Assembly (NCBI RefSeq): GCF_030164425.1
Contig: NZ_JASNJD010000015.1
Location: forward strand, 46,587-110,586
Reading direction: 5' to 3'
From: Pseudodonghicola flavimaris
GTDB taxonomy: Bacteria > Pseudomonadota > Alphaproteobacteria > Rhodobacterales > Rhodobacteraceae
Length of the DNA: 64,000 nucleotides
Of this stretch, positions 35,954 through 44,686 are shown in pieces. Made by a program: the position numbers and the translations under genes. Under the pieces are notes generated by a model. That model was given only the letters and a program-made list of their open reading frames with translations, did no database searches and was not told where the DNA came from. The first letter of the stretch is position 1. Every line of letters starts with the position of its first letter.

Positions 35954-37282
35954 TCAGGCGGCGGCCCGCGCCTCCAGCGCCGGATAGCGCAGGCCCAGTG
36001 TGACGCCCCGCGCCACGAAGCCCACCAGCAGCGACAGCCACAGCCCGTGATTGTCCAGCAGCGGCACCAGCGCCGCCGCGGTGGCGGCATAGATGGCAAA
36101 ACTCACCGCCATCATGTTGCGCATGTCGCGGGTTGCCGTGGCCCCGATGAAGATACCGTCCAGCATGAAGGCGCCGACCCCGACCACCGGCGCCGCCACC
36201 AGATAGGGCAGGAATTCCCGCGCCCGTTCGCGGACCTCGGGCGCCGTGGTCATCAGATCGATGATCGCGCCGCCGAACAGCCCGAACACCGCCGCCACCA
36301 GGACCACCACCAGCACCCCCCAGGCGCTGCTGCGCAGGGCGGCCTCGCGCAGGCGGGCCCGCGCCCGGGCGCCCATCGCCTGCCCCACCAGCGTCTCGGC
36401 GGTATAGGCGAAACCATCCAGCGCGAAGGCGGAGAAGGTGAGAAACTGCATCAGCACCTGATTGGCCGCCAGCGTCACATCGCCGAAGCCGGCGCCGACG
36501 AAGAGAAAGCTGACCAGCATCGCCTCCAGCAGCAGCGACCGGATCAGGATGTCGGTGTTGACCACCAGCATATGCGCCAGGCGGTCACGGTCGAAGATCG
36601 CCGCGCGCTGGCGCCAGCCGGCGCCGGAGAAAGCCCCGCGGCAGAGCCAGAGCCCGAAGACCAGCCCGGACCATTCCGCCAGGAAGGTGGCCAGCGCGAC
36701 ACCGCCGACGCCCCAGCCGAGCCCGAGGACGAAGAGCAGATCCAGCGCCACGTTGATGCCGTTCATCCACAGCTGCAGCGCCAGCACCGACCGGGTCCGC
36801 TCCTGCGCGATCAGCCAGCCGTTGATGCCGAATAGCGCGATCGCCGCCGGGGCGGACCAGATCCGCACCTGCAGATAGGTCGCGGTCAGCCCTTCGACCT
36901 CGACGCTGCCGGGGGCCAGCCGAAAGGCGGCCCAGAAGATCGGCACCTGCAGCAGAATCATCACCAGACCGGCGGACAGCCCGATCAGCAGCACCCGCAG
37001 CAGCAGCGCGGTGACCTCGCCGCGTTCGCCGGCACCCAGCGCCTGGCTGGTCAGCCCGACCGTTCCCATCCGCAGAAAGCCGAAGATCCAGTAGACCGCG
37101 GACAGGATGATCGCCCCCAGCCCGACGGCGCCGATCGGGGCCGCCGCCCCCATCTGTCCGACCACGGCGGTATCGACCACGCCCAGGATCGGCACCGTGA
37201 TGTTCGACAGCACGATCGGCAGGGCGATGTGCAGGATGCGCCGGTTGGTCAGCGCGCCGCCCGGCGCCGAAGACATGCTCAT
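35954..37282 (-). CDS. MATE-family efflux transporter
   Basis: The 442-residue protein has about 12 membrane segments and MatE features: HIALPIVLSNITVPILGVVD at the N-terminus and the equivalent GFGDVTLAANQVLMQFLTFS in the second half. It resembles the DinF/NorM branch, which exports cationic compounds by Na+ or H+ antiport. It overlaps the thioesterase gene upstream by 4 bases. Confidence 0.9.
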   Translation of the reverse strand: MSMSSAPGGALTNRRILHIALPIVLSNITVPILGVVDTAVVGQMGAAAPIGAVGLGAIILSAVYWIFGFLRMGTVGLTSQALGAGERGEVTALLLRVLLIGLSAGLVMILLQVPIFWAAFRLAPGSVEVEGLTATYLQVRIWSAPAAIALFGINGWLIAQERTRSVLALQLWMNGINVALDLLFVLGLGWGVGGVALATFLAEWSGLVFGLWLCRGAFSGAGWRQRAAIFDRDRLAHMLVVNTDILIRSLLLEAMLVSFLFVGAGFGDVTLAANQVLMQFLTFSAFALDGFAYTAETLVGQAMGARARARLREAALRSSAWGVLVVVLVAAVFGLFGGAIIDLMTTAPEVRERAREFLPYLVAAPVVGVGAFMLDGIFIGATATRDMRNMMAVSFAIYAATAAALVPLLDNHGLWLSLLVGFVARGVTLGLRYPALEARAAA

Positions 37283-37791
37283 GCCTGGGGCGGCCGTGGC
37301 ATCAGGAAATGACCCGTCGCCTGCGCGAAGAGCTTGTCGTGCTGATCCTGCCAGGCCGAGACGTGGACCGAGGCATAGCGCCGGCCCGACCGGCTGATCC
37401 GCGCCCGCGCATAGGCATCGCGCGGCAGGCCGGACCGCAGGTAGTCGACCGACATATCGATGGTCTTGGGCAGTCGCGGCAGGTTTCCGGCGGTCAGATC
37501 GTCGAGCGCAATGCTGCCCGATTCCACCTGCGGCCAGAGCTGCGACCAGCCCAGCGTGATGATCGCCGTGACCTCAAGAAAGGCCGCCGTGGCCCCGCCG
37601 TGCAGCGCCGGCAGCAGCGGGTTGCCGATCAGCCGTTCGTCATAGTTCAGAACCGCCGTCAGCTCATCGCCGCGCCGGTCGAAGGTGATGCCGAGAAAGC
37701 TGATATAGGGAACCGCCTCGACCAGCGCCTTCAGCGCGGCATCGCGGCGCTGTTTCACCACCTGGACGGGTTCGGGTCTGGGACGGGCCAT
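37279..37791 (-). CDS. PaaI-family hotdog thioesterase (second of pair)
   Basis: The 170-residue protein has the PaaI motif NPLLPALHGGATAAFLEVTA (about residues 76-95) with the HGG of the hotdog active site, then DYLRSGLPRDAYARARISRSG. It probably hydrolyses small acyl-CoA esters. It overlaps the MATE gene downstream and shares one base with the next thioesterase upstream, so the three are one transcription unit. Confidence 0.85.
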   Translation of the reverse strand: MARPRPEPVQVVKQRRDAALKALVEAVPYISFLGITFDRRGDELTAVLNYDERLIGNPLLPALHGGATAAFLEVTAIITLGWSQLWPQVESGSIALDDLTAGNLPRLPKTIDMSVDYLRSGLPRDAYARARISRSGRRYASVHVSAWQDQHDKLFAQATGHFLMPRPPQA

Positions 37792-38210
37792 CAGCTTTTC
37801 TCCACCGTGAAACTGCCGGTCGCGGTGGCGACGGGGCGATCCGCGTCTTCGTCCACCGTCACGGCACGGACGAAGGCGACATTGCGGGTGACGTGATAGC
37901 AGGTCGCGGTGGTGGTCACGGTCTGGCCCGGGGTGGCGGCACGCATGTAATCGATCCTGAGCCCGATGGTCGCCGTGGCGCCGGGGGCTTCGGGATGGCT
38001 CATCACCGCGGCGCCGCAGCAGGTGTCCATCATCGCCGACACCGCGCCGCCATGAATTACCCCGGTCTTGGGATCGCCGATCAGCGCTGCGTCATAGGGC
38101 ATCGAGATGACGGCCCGGCCATCGCCGATCTCCGTCAGCTGCAGCCCGAGCGCGCGCGCGTGCGGCAAGGCCTGGATGAATTGTTGTGCCATTTTGACCT
38201 TATCCGCCAA
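37791..38210 (-). CDS. PaaI-family hotdog thioesterase (first of pair)
   Basis: The 139-residue protein carries GDPKTGVIHGGAVSAMMDTC (about residues 45-64) with the HGG-D active site and RIDYMRAATPGQTVTTTA. It is related to its downstream neighbour, suggesting an old tandem duplication. It is divergent from the first MerR gene; the two share a 120-base promoter region in which I see no clear operator. Confidence 0.87.
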   Translation of the reverse strand: MADKVKMAQQFIQALPHARALGLQLTEIGDGRAVISMPYDAALIGDPKTGVIHGGAVSAMMDTCCGAAVMSHPEAPGATATIGLRIDYMRAATPGQTVTTTATCYHVTRNVAFVRAVTVDEDADRPVATATGSFTVEKS

Positions 38211-38330
38211 GGGGGTGATCTCCTGCTTGTGGGTCGTCTCTGTTTAGGGTCTGCCCCTCCCCCAAGGCAAGCGCGGCCATTGCGCTCGCCCCGGCGCCGC
38301 CATAAGTTGCGCCGCGAGGGAGAAAGTTCA

Positions 38331-38705
38331 ATGTCCGATCCGCGGTTGTCCTTCAAGGAAATGTGCGCTGAGTTCAACGTGACTCCGCGTACGCTGCGTT
38401 ATTACGAATATATCGAGCTGCTCAGCCCCGAGCGCGAAGGCAGGTCCCGCTTCTACGGGCCGCGCGAAAAGGCGCGGATGATCCTGATCATGCGCGGCCG
38501 CAGATTCGGCTTCCAGCTCGAAGAGATTCGCCAATGGCTGTTGATCTATGAGAATGAGGGCACGGAAGCGCAGCTTCAGGCCTTCATCGAAATGGCCGAC
38601 CGGCAGCTCAAGGAACTGAAGACCCAGCGTCAGCAGATCGACGAGGCGCTGGACGAACTGACCGAGATGCGGGCGGAAACCCTGCGGGCGCTCGACCAGC
38701 TCTGA
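38331..38705 (+). CDS. MerR-family regulator, first of two
   Basis: The 124-residue protein has the MerR helix-turn-helix (FKEMCAEFNVTPRTLRYYEY, about residues 8-27) and wing (SRFYGPREKARMILIMRGRRF). A coiled coil follows to the end (LKELKTQRQQIDEALDELTE). There is no metal-binding Cys set. It resembles the regulator at 39534 along its whole length. GAGGGAG supports the start. Relatives of this type control acyl-CoA catabolism, which fits the downstream genes. Confidence 0.88.
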   Translation: MSDPRLSFKEMCAEFNVTPRTLRYYEYIELLSPEREGRSRFYGPREKARMILIMRGRRFGFQLEEIRQWLLIYENEGTEAQLQAFIEMADRQLKELKTQRQQIDEALDELTEMRAETLRALDQL

Positions 38706-39533
38706 CGTGACGTTCCTGCGCCTGTCCATCCGCACTGCCTGAAGGACGGGCGCTCTGCCGCTTCGCCGAAGCCTCCGGGCGCTGAGAGCGCCACCCGCTT
38801 GGCCGGGCGATTCGCCCGGGCCATGGCCCGCGCGGCCAGAGCTTGGGCCTGCCCCTGCGCGTCCTGCCCGAGACTGGCCGCAGACCGCCCGAACCGATCC
38901 GCTCCGAAGCCCGTTGAAACCAAAGATTTTTTCCATTTCAGGTTGAGTGACCTCGGGCCACCGCCGCACCGCCGGCCTGTCCTGCCACGCCCGAAACGCC
39001 CCGCCCCGGATCGCCCCCGGATCGGCCATCCCCCGGCCGCCCAGCGCCCCGCACGCCGCAGGCCCTCCATCGCCGCCTGCGCCCGGTGCCCCGGATCGTC
39101 AGGACCGACGGCCACCGCCCTGCCTCGCGATACCGCCCCCGACGAACGCGCGCGGAGCATCGTTGTCTCCCCTTCCGCTGCCGCCAGGCGCCGCGAAACG
39201 CCGGCGCCGCCCCGACTCGACGCGGGCCGCAAGCGGGTTCAGCCGGTCCCCTTTGGTTCGGCAACATTCAGCTGTTTTCGGTCGTTTCCGGTAGCCGCGC
39301 CGCCGCCGAGCGCTTACACTTCCCTTGGGGCACCGTCCTATACATTGGAAACAAAGGACAAAATGACATTTGTACAGGTCGAACCCGTAAATTGACGTGA
39401 TCCCACGTCACACCGTAAAGTGACGTGACGTATGGGTTACGTAAACGTCAACTCCCTGTTGTATACGAGCCCTCAAGGTCGCACCTGAGGCTCGATGCAA
39501 GATCGAAGAACCAGGCCGCGAGAGACAGTAGTT
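38706..39533. other. 828-base gap between the two MerR genes
   Basis: This is the longest stretch without a recognised gene. The first 600 bases are very GC-rich, with several stem-loops (for example GCGCTC...GAGCGC near 38750 and GGGCGATTCGCCC near 38805). The open frames on both strands are low-complexity Arg/Ala/Pro and look like chance. An isolated T6 lies near 38925. The last 200 bases turn AT-richer and hold the MerR operator/promoter array. An unrecognised structured RNA is possible. Confidence 0.5.
39393..39467 (+). promoter_or_regulatory. MerR-type operator array and 19-bp-spacer promoter
   Basis: TGACGTG-ATCC-CACGTCA at 39393-39410 is a perfect 7-bp inverted repeat. A second set follows at 39421-39450 (TGACG TGACGTA ... 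TTACGTAAACGTCA). TTACGT (39437) and TATACG (39462) are 19 bases apart, the lengthened spacer typical of MerR-controlled promoters. GTTACGTAAACGTCAAC resembles sites I recall for LiuR-type MerR regulators of acyl-CoA genes. A 10-codon frame (39363-39395, after AAAGGAC) lies just upstream. Confidence 0.65.
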
Positions 39534-39935
39534 ATGAGCGAACAGATGATGACAATCCGCGAAATGTGTGACGCCTTCGACGTGACACCGCGCACGCTCC
39601 GTTTTTACGAGTCCAAGGAACTCCTCTTTCCCAGACGTGAAGGCCAGAAGCGGCTGTTCAGCAAGCGCGACCGCGCCCGGCTGAAGCTGATCCTGCGCGG
39701 AAAGCGTTTCGGGTTCAGCCTTGAGGAGATCCGCCAGCTGCTCGATCTCTACGATATCGGCGACCAGCAACACACCCAGATCTCGCGCACCTATGACATC
39801 GCGCGCGAGCGTCTGGCCGATATGGAACGCCAGCGCGATGAACTCGACAGCGCCATTTCCGAGCTGAAGGATCAGCTGAAATGGGGCGAGCGGGTGATCG
39901 CGTCGATGACTGAAACCGGGAAGGCCGCCGAATAG
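39534..39935 (+). CDS. MerR-family regulator, second of two
   Basis: The 133-residue protein has IREMCDAFDVTPRTLRFYES (about residues 8-27), KRLFSKRDRARLKLILRGKRF and a C-terminal coiled coil (ADMERQRDELDSAISELKDQ). No Cys metal site is present. It follows a MerR-type promoter and lies 51 bases before the acyl-CoA dehydrogenase gene, so it probably senses an acyl-CoA and controls itself and that gene. Confidence 0.9.
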   Translation: MSEQMMTIREMCDAFDVTPRTLRFYESKELLFPRREGQKRLFSKRDRARLKLILRGKRFGFSLEEIRQLLDLYDIGDQQHTQISRTYDIARERLADMERQRDELDSAISELKDQLKWGERVIASMTETGKAAE

Positions 39936-39986
39936 GCCCGTCCCACCCCTCTGACGCAAACCGAGACAATTTGGGAGAGGCTCGAC

Positions 39987-41768
39987 ATGCCCAGTTACAC
40001 CGCCCCCACCAAGGACATGCAGTTCGTCCTGCATGACGTCCTGAACATCAGCGCCTCCGGCATCCCCGGCTATGACGAGCTGGACCGCGACTTCACCGCC
40101 GCGGTGCTGGAAGAGGCCGGCAAGCTCTCCTCCGAGGTGCTGCACCCGCTGAACGTGGTCGGCGATACCGAGGGCTGCCGGCTGGAAAACGGGGTGGTCT
40201 ATACCCCCTCCGGCTTCAAGGACGCCTTCGAACAGATGAAGGACGGCGGCTGGCCGGGGCTGGACATGCCCGAGGATTTCGGCGGTCAGGCGCTGCCCTA
40301 TCTGATGTCCACCGCGGTGGGCGAGATGTTCTCGGCCTCCAACCAGGCCTTCACCATGTACCAGGGCCTGACCCACGGTGCCGCCAGCGCCATCCTGGCG
40401 CATGGCTCGGACGCGCAGAAACAGACCTATCTGCCCAATATGGTGTCGTGCAAATGGACCGGCACCATGAACCTGACGGAGCCCCACTGCGGCACCGATC
40501 TGGGCCTGATGCGCACCAAGGCGGAGCCGCAGGCCGACGGCAGCTACAAGATCACCGGTCAGAAGATATTCATCTCCGCCGGCGACCACGACATGGCCGA
40601 GAACATCGTCCATCTGGTGCTGGCCAAGATCGTCGGCGGCCCCGAGGGCATCAAGGGCGTGTCGCTGTTCATCGTGCCGAAGGTCATGGTCAATGACGAC
40701 GGCAGCCTGGGCGAGCGCAACGCGGTTTCGGTCGGCAAGATCGAAGAGAAGATGGGCATTCACGGCAACTCCACCTGCGTGATGAACTACGACGGTGCCA
40801 CCGGTTTCCTGCTGGGTCAGGAACACAAGGGCATGCGCGCCATGTTCACCATGATGAACGAGGCCCGCCTGGGCGTCGGCATGCAGGGCCTGGCCCAGGC
40901 CGAGGCCGCCTATCAGAACGCGGTGATCTACGCCAAGGACCGGCTGCAAGGCCGTGACGTCACCGGCGTCAAGAACCCCGACGGCCCGGCCGACCCGCTG
41001 ATCGTGCACCCCGACATTCGCCGCAGCCTGATGGATCAGAAAAGCTTCACCGAAGGCGCCCGGGCCTTCATCCTCTGGGGCGCCACGCTGATCGACCAGG
41101 CGCACCGCGCCGAGGACAAGGACGCCGACGGGCTGATCTCGCTGCTGACCCCGGTGATCAAGGGCTTCCTCACCGATCAGGGCTACGACATGACGGTGCA
41201 GGCACAGCAGGTCTACGGCGGCCATGGCTACATCGAGGAATGGGGCATGTCGCAATACACCCGCGACGCCCGTATCGCGATGATCTACGAGGGTGCCAAC
41301 GGCGTGCAGGCGCTGGATCTGGTCGGCCGCAAGCTGGCCACCGACGGCGGCAAGCATGTGATGGCCTTCTTCGACCTGGTGAAGAGCTTCTGCAAGGAGA
41401 GCGCCGGCGCGGACGAGGCCTATGACCGCGATTTCATCGAACCGCTGAAGACGGCGTCGAAGGACCTGCAGGCGGCGGGGATGTATTTCATGCAGAACGG
41501 CATGAAGAACCCCAACAACGCGCTCGCCGGCTCCTATGACTTCATGCACATGTTCGGCCATGTCTGCCTCGGGCTGATGTGGGCGCGGATGGCCAAGGCC
41601 GCCCGCGCGGCGCTGGACGGCGGCACCTCGGACCCGGATTTCTACAGCGCCAAGCTGACCACCGGCCGCTATTACATGGCGCGGCGCCTGCCGGCGACGG
41701 CACTGCACCTGGCGCGGATCCAAAGCGGCGCCGACCCGGTGATGAGCCTGGACGCAGAGCTGTTCTGA
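39987..41768 (+). CDS. Acyl-CoA dehydrogenase, DmdC/FadE-like with C-terminal extension
   Basis: The 593-residue flavoprotein contains [20 protein letters not shown] and [20 protein letters not shown], followed by [19 protein letters not shown] with the catalytic Glu region. A C-terminal acyl-CoA dehydrogenase domain completes the long form. This size class includes the DMSP-pathway enzyme DmdC and general long acyl-CoA dehydrogenases; the sequence alone does not choose between them. Gene context (thiolase, FadB) favours fatty acid beta-oxidation. GGGAGAGG precedes the ATG. Confidence 0.9.
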   Translation: MPSYTAPTKDMQFVLHDVLNISASGIPGYDELDRDFTAAVLEEAGKLSSEVLHPLNVVGDTEGCRLENGVVYTPSGFKDAFEQMKDGGWPGLDMPEDFGGQALPYLMSTAVGEMFSASNQAFTMYQGLTHGAASAILAHGSDAQKQTYLPNMVSCKWTGTMNLTEPHCGTDLGLMRTKAEPQADGSYKITGQKIFISAGDHDMAENIVHLVLAKIVGGPEGIKGVSLFIVPKVMVNDDGSLGERNAVSVGKIEEKMGIHGNSTCVMNYDGATGFLLGQEHKGMRAMFTMMNEARLGVGMQGLAQAEAAYQNAVIYAKDRLQGRDVTGVKNPDGPADPLIVHPDIRRSLMDQKSFTEGARAFILWGATLIDQAHRAEDKDADGLISLLTPVIKGFLTDQGYDMTVQAQQVYGGHGYIEEWGMSQYTRDARIAMIYEGANGVQALDLVGRKLATDGGKHVMAFFDLVKSFCKESAGADEAYDRDFIEPLKTASKDLQAAGMYFMQNGMKNPNNALAGSYDFMHMFGHVCLGLMWARMAKAARAALDGGTSDPDFYSAKLTTGRYYMARRLPATALHLARIQSGADPVMSLDAELF

Positions 41769-41804
41769 TCCCGGTGGGGCGCGCCTGATCGCGGCGCGCC
41801 CTGC

Positions 41805-41894
41805 CCTGCCGGTTCTGACCCTGTCGGAACTGGCCCTGTCGGATCTGGCCCTGTCGGATCTGGCCCCGCCGGACCCCGCCCTGTCGGACCTCTG
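41805..41894 (+). repeat. Six-copy 15-bp tandem repeat
   Basis: Six contiguous 15-bp units follow CCTGTCGGATCTGGC with 0-4 changes; the two middle units are identical. The array fills most of the gap before the small gene at 41905 and stops at its ribosome site. In the frame of that gene it would read LSDLA repeats, but no start codon lies upstream, so it is probably untranslated. Confidence 0.85.
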
Positions 41895-41904
41895 GGAGGA
41901 GATC

Positions 41905-42117
41905 ATGCCGAAACGCTTCCGACTGACCCGCCGCTTCCCCGTCGCGATGACCGAAGACGGCTTTCGCCGCCTGCGCAGCTTCGCCGCCGAGGCCGGGCTC
42001 GACGAAGGAGAGGCGCTGTCTTTCCTGTTCGAGAATTTCGACCAAGTGACCGATCCGGAGGAGCTGGCGTTCCGGCTGCGCCGGTTCAACGCCGAGCTCG
42101 ACGCGAGGAAACGCTGA
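41905..42117 (+). CDS. Small hypothetical protein (70 residues)
   Basis: A 70-codon frame follows an excellent GGAGGAG site. The protein is highly charged: MPKRFRLTRRFPVAMTEDGF, then LRSFAAEAGLDEGEALSFLF and FNAELDARKR. It has no membrane segment or Cys and looks mostly helical. I do not recognise the family. It lies between the acyl-CoA dehydrogenase and GST genes, in the same direction, directly after the tandem repeat. Confidence 0.6.
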   Translation: MPKRFRLTRRFPVAMTEDGFRRLRSFAAEAGLDEGEALSFLFENFDQVTDPEELAFRLRRFNAELDARKR

Positions 42118-42170
42118 GCGATGCGCGGCGCGCCACGCATGAGCGGCCGGCCGGATGGCCCGCTGCGGGT

Positions 42171-42200
42171 TCCTCCGGCGAGAGTATTTCAGCAGAGAGG
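42171..42200 (+). repeat. Extragenic repeat motif, copy B
   Basis: CCTCCGGCGAGAGTATTTCA followed by GCAGAGAGG matches the motif at 26671. It forms an inverted pair with the copy at 42274, 74 bases away, so the transcript could fold into a long stem. Confidence 0.5.
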
Positions 42201-42273
42201 ATACCGGGCGCGCGCGCCGCTCCCCGGTGCAGAGCCGCACGTGACACTGCGTTACCGGGCACCCCGGCCCTTG

Positions 42274-42303
42274 CTTCTTCTCTGCCCAAATACTCAAATC
42301 CGG
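42274..42303 (-). repeat. Extragenic repeat motif, copy C
   Basis: On the minus strand CCGGATTTGAGTATTTGGGC is followed by AGAGAAGAAG, close to the consensus of copies A, B and D. It lies in the 220-base gap before the GST gene in opposite orientation to copy B. Confidence 0.5.
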
Positions 42304-42337
42304 CAGCAGTCACAGGCGCAACGGGAGGATATCTGAC

Positions 42338-42976
42338 ATGACCATCAAACTCTACTGCTTCGGCGAAAGCGGCAATTCCTACAAGGCAGCTCTGGCGCTG
42401 CAACTGAGCGGGCTGGACTGGGAGCCGGTCTATGTCGACTTCTTCAACGGCGAGACCCGCACGCCGGCCTATCGCGAAACCGTCAACGAGCTGGGCGAGG
42501 CGCCGGTGCTGGTGGACGGCGATTTCAGGCTGAGCCAGTCGGGCGCGATCCAGCAATATGTTTCCGACAAATCCGGCAAGTTCGGCGGCACCACCCAGGC
42601 GGAGAAATACGAGGTCCTGCGCTGGGTGCTCTGGGACAACCACAAGCTCAGTTCCCAGGCCGGCATGACCCGCTTCCTGATGAACTTCCTGCCCGAGCAG
42701 CACCGCAACGCCGATGTGATCGCCTTTTCCCAGGGCCGGCTGAAGGCGGCCTATCAGGTGCTGAATGCCCATCTGGAGGGACGCGACTGGATCGTCGGCG
42801 ACGGTCTCACCAATGCCGATCTCAGCTGCTGCGGCTATCTCTATTATCCCGAACCCTTCGGGTTCGACCGGGCCGACTGGCCCCATATCGACGCCTGGCT
42901 TTCTCGGCTTTCCGAACAGCCCGGCTGGAAACACCCCTATGATCTGATGCCCGGCAACCCGTCGGACCGCGCATAA
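42338..42976 (+). CDS. Glutathione S-transferase family protein
   Basis: The 212-residue protein has a thioredoxin-like N-terminus (LYCFGESGNSYKAALALQLS; ELGEAPVLVDGDFRLSQSGA with the cis-Pro and the QS glutathione site). A helical C-terminal domain ends in ADLSCCGYLYYPEPFGFDRA. GGGAGG precedes the ATG. It is the first of four closely packed genes with thiolase, cupin and fadB. It could detoxify reactive acyl or enal intermediates; that is a guess. Confidence 0.88.
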   Translation: MTIKLYCFGESGNSYKAALALQLSGLDWEPVYVDFFNGETRTPAYRETVNELGEAPVLVDGDFRLSQSGAIQQYVSDKSGKFGGTTQAEKYEVLRWVLWDNHKLSSQAGMTRFLMNFLPEQHRNADVIAFSQGRLKAAYQVLNAHLEGRDWIVGDGLTNADLSCCGYLYYPEPFGFDRADWPHIDAWLSRLSEQPGWKHPYDLMPGNPSDRA

Positions 42977-42986
42977 GGAGAAGACC

Positions 42987-44198
42987 ATGACCGAAGCCTA
43001 TATCTATGACGCGCTGCGCACCCCGCGCGGCAAGGGCCGCAAGGACGGCGCCCTGCACGAGGTGACCTCGCTGCGGCTCAGCGCCCTGACGCTGAACGCG
43101 GTGAAGGAGCGCAACAATCTCGACGGCCATGCCGTCGAGGATGTGATCTGGGGCAATGTCACCCAGGTGATGGAACAGGGCGGCTGCCTGGCGCGGTCGG
43201 CGGTGCTGGCCTCGGACCTCGATGAATCGATCCCTGGCCTGGCGATCAACCGCTTCTGCGCCTCCGGCATGGAAGCGGTGAACCTGGCGGCCAACCAGGT
43301 GAAGGGCGGCGCCGGCGAGGCCTATATCGCCGGTGGCGTCGAGATGATGGGCCGGGTCGCCATGGGCTCGGACGGCGCCGCGATCGCGGTCGACCCCAGC
43401 CTGGCGATGGACAGCTATTTCGTGCCGCAAGGCATTTCGGCCGATATCATCGCCACCGAATACGGTTTCTCCCGCGAGGAGGTGGATGCGCTGGCGGTGG
43501 AATCGCAGCGCCGCGCCAAGGCCGCCTGGGACGACAACCGCTTCGCCAAATCGGTGATCACCGTGCGCGATCAGAACGGGCTCGCCATCCTCGACCGTGA
43601 CGAGTACATGCGCCCCGGCACCGATATGCAGAGCCTTGGCGCACTGAACCCCTCGTTCCAGATGATGGGCGAACAGATGCCAGGCTTCGACAAGGTGGCG
43701 CTGCTGAAATACCCGCACCTGGAAAAGATCAACCACGTGCACCATGCCGGCAACTCCTCCGGCATCGTCGACGGCGCCGCCGCGGTGCTGATCGGCAACA
43801 AGGAATTCGGCGAGAAATACGGTCTGAAGCCGCGCGCCCGCATCAAGGCCACCGCCAAGATCGGCACCGATCCGACCATCATGCTGACCGGCCCGGTGCC
43901 GGTGACCGAGAAGATCCTCAAGGACAACGGCATGTCGATTTCCGACATCGACCTCTTCGAGGTGAACGAGGCCTTTGCCGCCGTGGTGCTGCGCTTCATG
44001 CAGGCTTTCGATGTCGACGCCTCCAAGGTCAACGTCAACGGCGGTTCGATCGCCATGGGCCACCCGCTGGGCGCCACCGGGGCGATGATCATCGGCACCG
44101 TGCTGGACGAGCTGGAACGCCAGGACAAGGAAGTGGGTCTCGCCACGCTCTGCATCGCCTCGGGCATGGGGGCGGCCACCATCATCGAGCGGGTGTGA
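42987..44198 (+). CDS. fadA: Acetyl-CoA C-acyltransferase (3-ketoacyl-CoA thiolase)
   Basis: The 403-residue thiolase has the nucleophile Cys91 in NRFCASGMEAVNL. The second-site GGSIAMGHPLGATGAMI contains the active His, and LCIASGMGAA the proton-relay Cys near residue 390. It cleaves 3-ketoacyl-CoA to acetyl-CoA in beta-oxidation. AAGGAG precedes the ATG, and its stop overlaps the cupin start. With fadB it forms the expected alpha-beta pair. Confidence 0.93.
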   Translation: MTEAYIYDALRTPRGKGRKDGALHEVTSLRLSALTLNAVKERNNLDGHAVEDVIWGNVTQVMEQGGCLARSAVLASDLDESIPGLAINRFCASGMEAVNLAANQVKGGAGEAYIAGGVEMMGRVAMGSDGAAIAVDPSLAMDSYFVPQGISADIIATEYGFSREEVDALAVESQRRAKAAWDDNRFAKSVITVRDQNGLAILDRDEYMRPGTDMQSLGALNPSFQMMGEQMPGFDKVALLKYPHLEKINHVHHAGNSSGIVDGAAAVLIGNKEFGEKYGLKPRARIKATAKIGTDPTIMLTGPVPVTEKILKDNGMSISDIDLFEVNEAFAAVVLRFMQAFDVDASKVNVNGGSIAMGHPLGATGAMIIGTVLDELERQDKEVGLATLCIASGMGAATIIERV

Positions 44199-44686
44199 TG
44201 CCCAAGCTGGACCTGACACAGATCCCCTGGCGCACGGGCTCGATCTACCCCGCCGGCAAGCTTGCCGACGCGGTGGCCGGGCGCGCCAGCCAGCGGCTGG
44301 GCGACGCCGGCGGGCTCACCCAATACGGGGTGAACCTGGTCCGGCTGGAGCCCGGCGCGCAATCCTCGCTGCGCCACTACCACATGCAGCAGGACGAATT
44401 CGCCATGGTGACCGAAGGGGTGCTGACCCTGATCGAGAACGACGGCGAGACCGAGATGCGCCCGGGCGATTGCGCCACCTTCAAGGCGGGGGAGGCCAAC
44501 GGCCACCACTTCGTCAACAGGACCGACGTGCCGGCCAGCTTTCTGGTGGTGGGCACGCGCACCGAAACCGAAACCGCGTATTACAGCGATATCGACGTGA
44601 TGGTGAAGATCGGCGCCGAGGGCGCGAACTTTACCCGCAAGGACGGCAGCCCGCTGACGGCTGACCAGATCGGAGACGAAACATGA
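44198..44686 (+). CDS. Cupin-domain protein
   Basis: The 162-residue protein carries the two cupin motifs: SSLRHYHMQQDEFAMVTEG (about 51-69, with metal His/His/Glu) and PGDCATFKAGEANGHHFVN (about 88-106). It overlaps both neighbours by a few bases (TGATG and ATGA), so it is translated together with the thiolase and FadB. Its place inside a beta-oxidation operon is curious; the function is unknown. Confidence 0.88.
   Translation: MPKLDLTQIPWRTGSIYPAGKLADAVAGRASQRLGDAGGLTQYGVNLVRLEPGAQSSLRHYHMQQDEFAMVTEGVLTLIENDGETEMRPGDCATFKAGEANGHHFVNRTDVPASFLVVGTRTETETAYYSDIDVMVKIGAEGANFTRKDGSPLTADQIGDET

Noticed and set aside
39408..42140. A 910-codon open frame on the minus strand
   Set aside because: It is antisense to the second MerR and acyl-CoA dehydrogenase genes; its composition is typical of antisense shadow and the plus-strand genes have clear family motifs.
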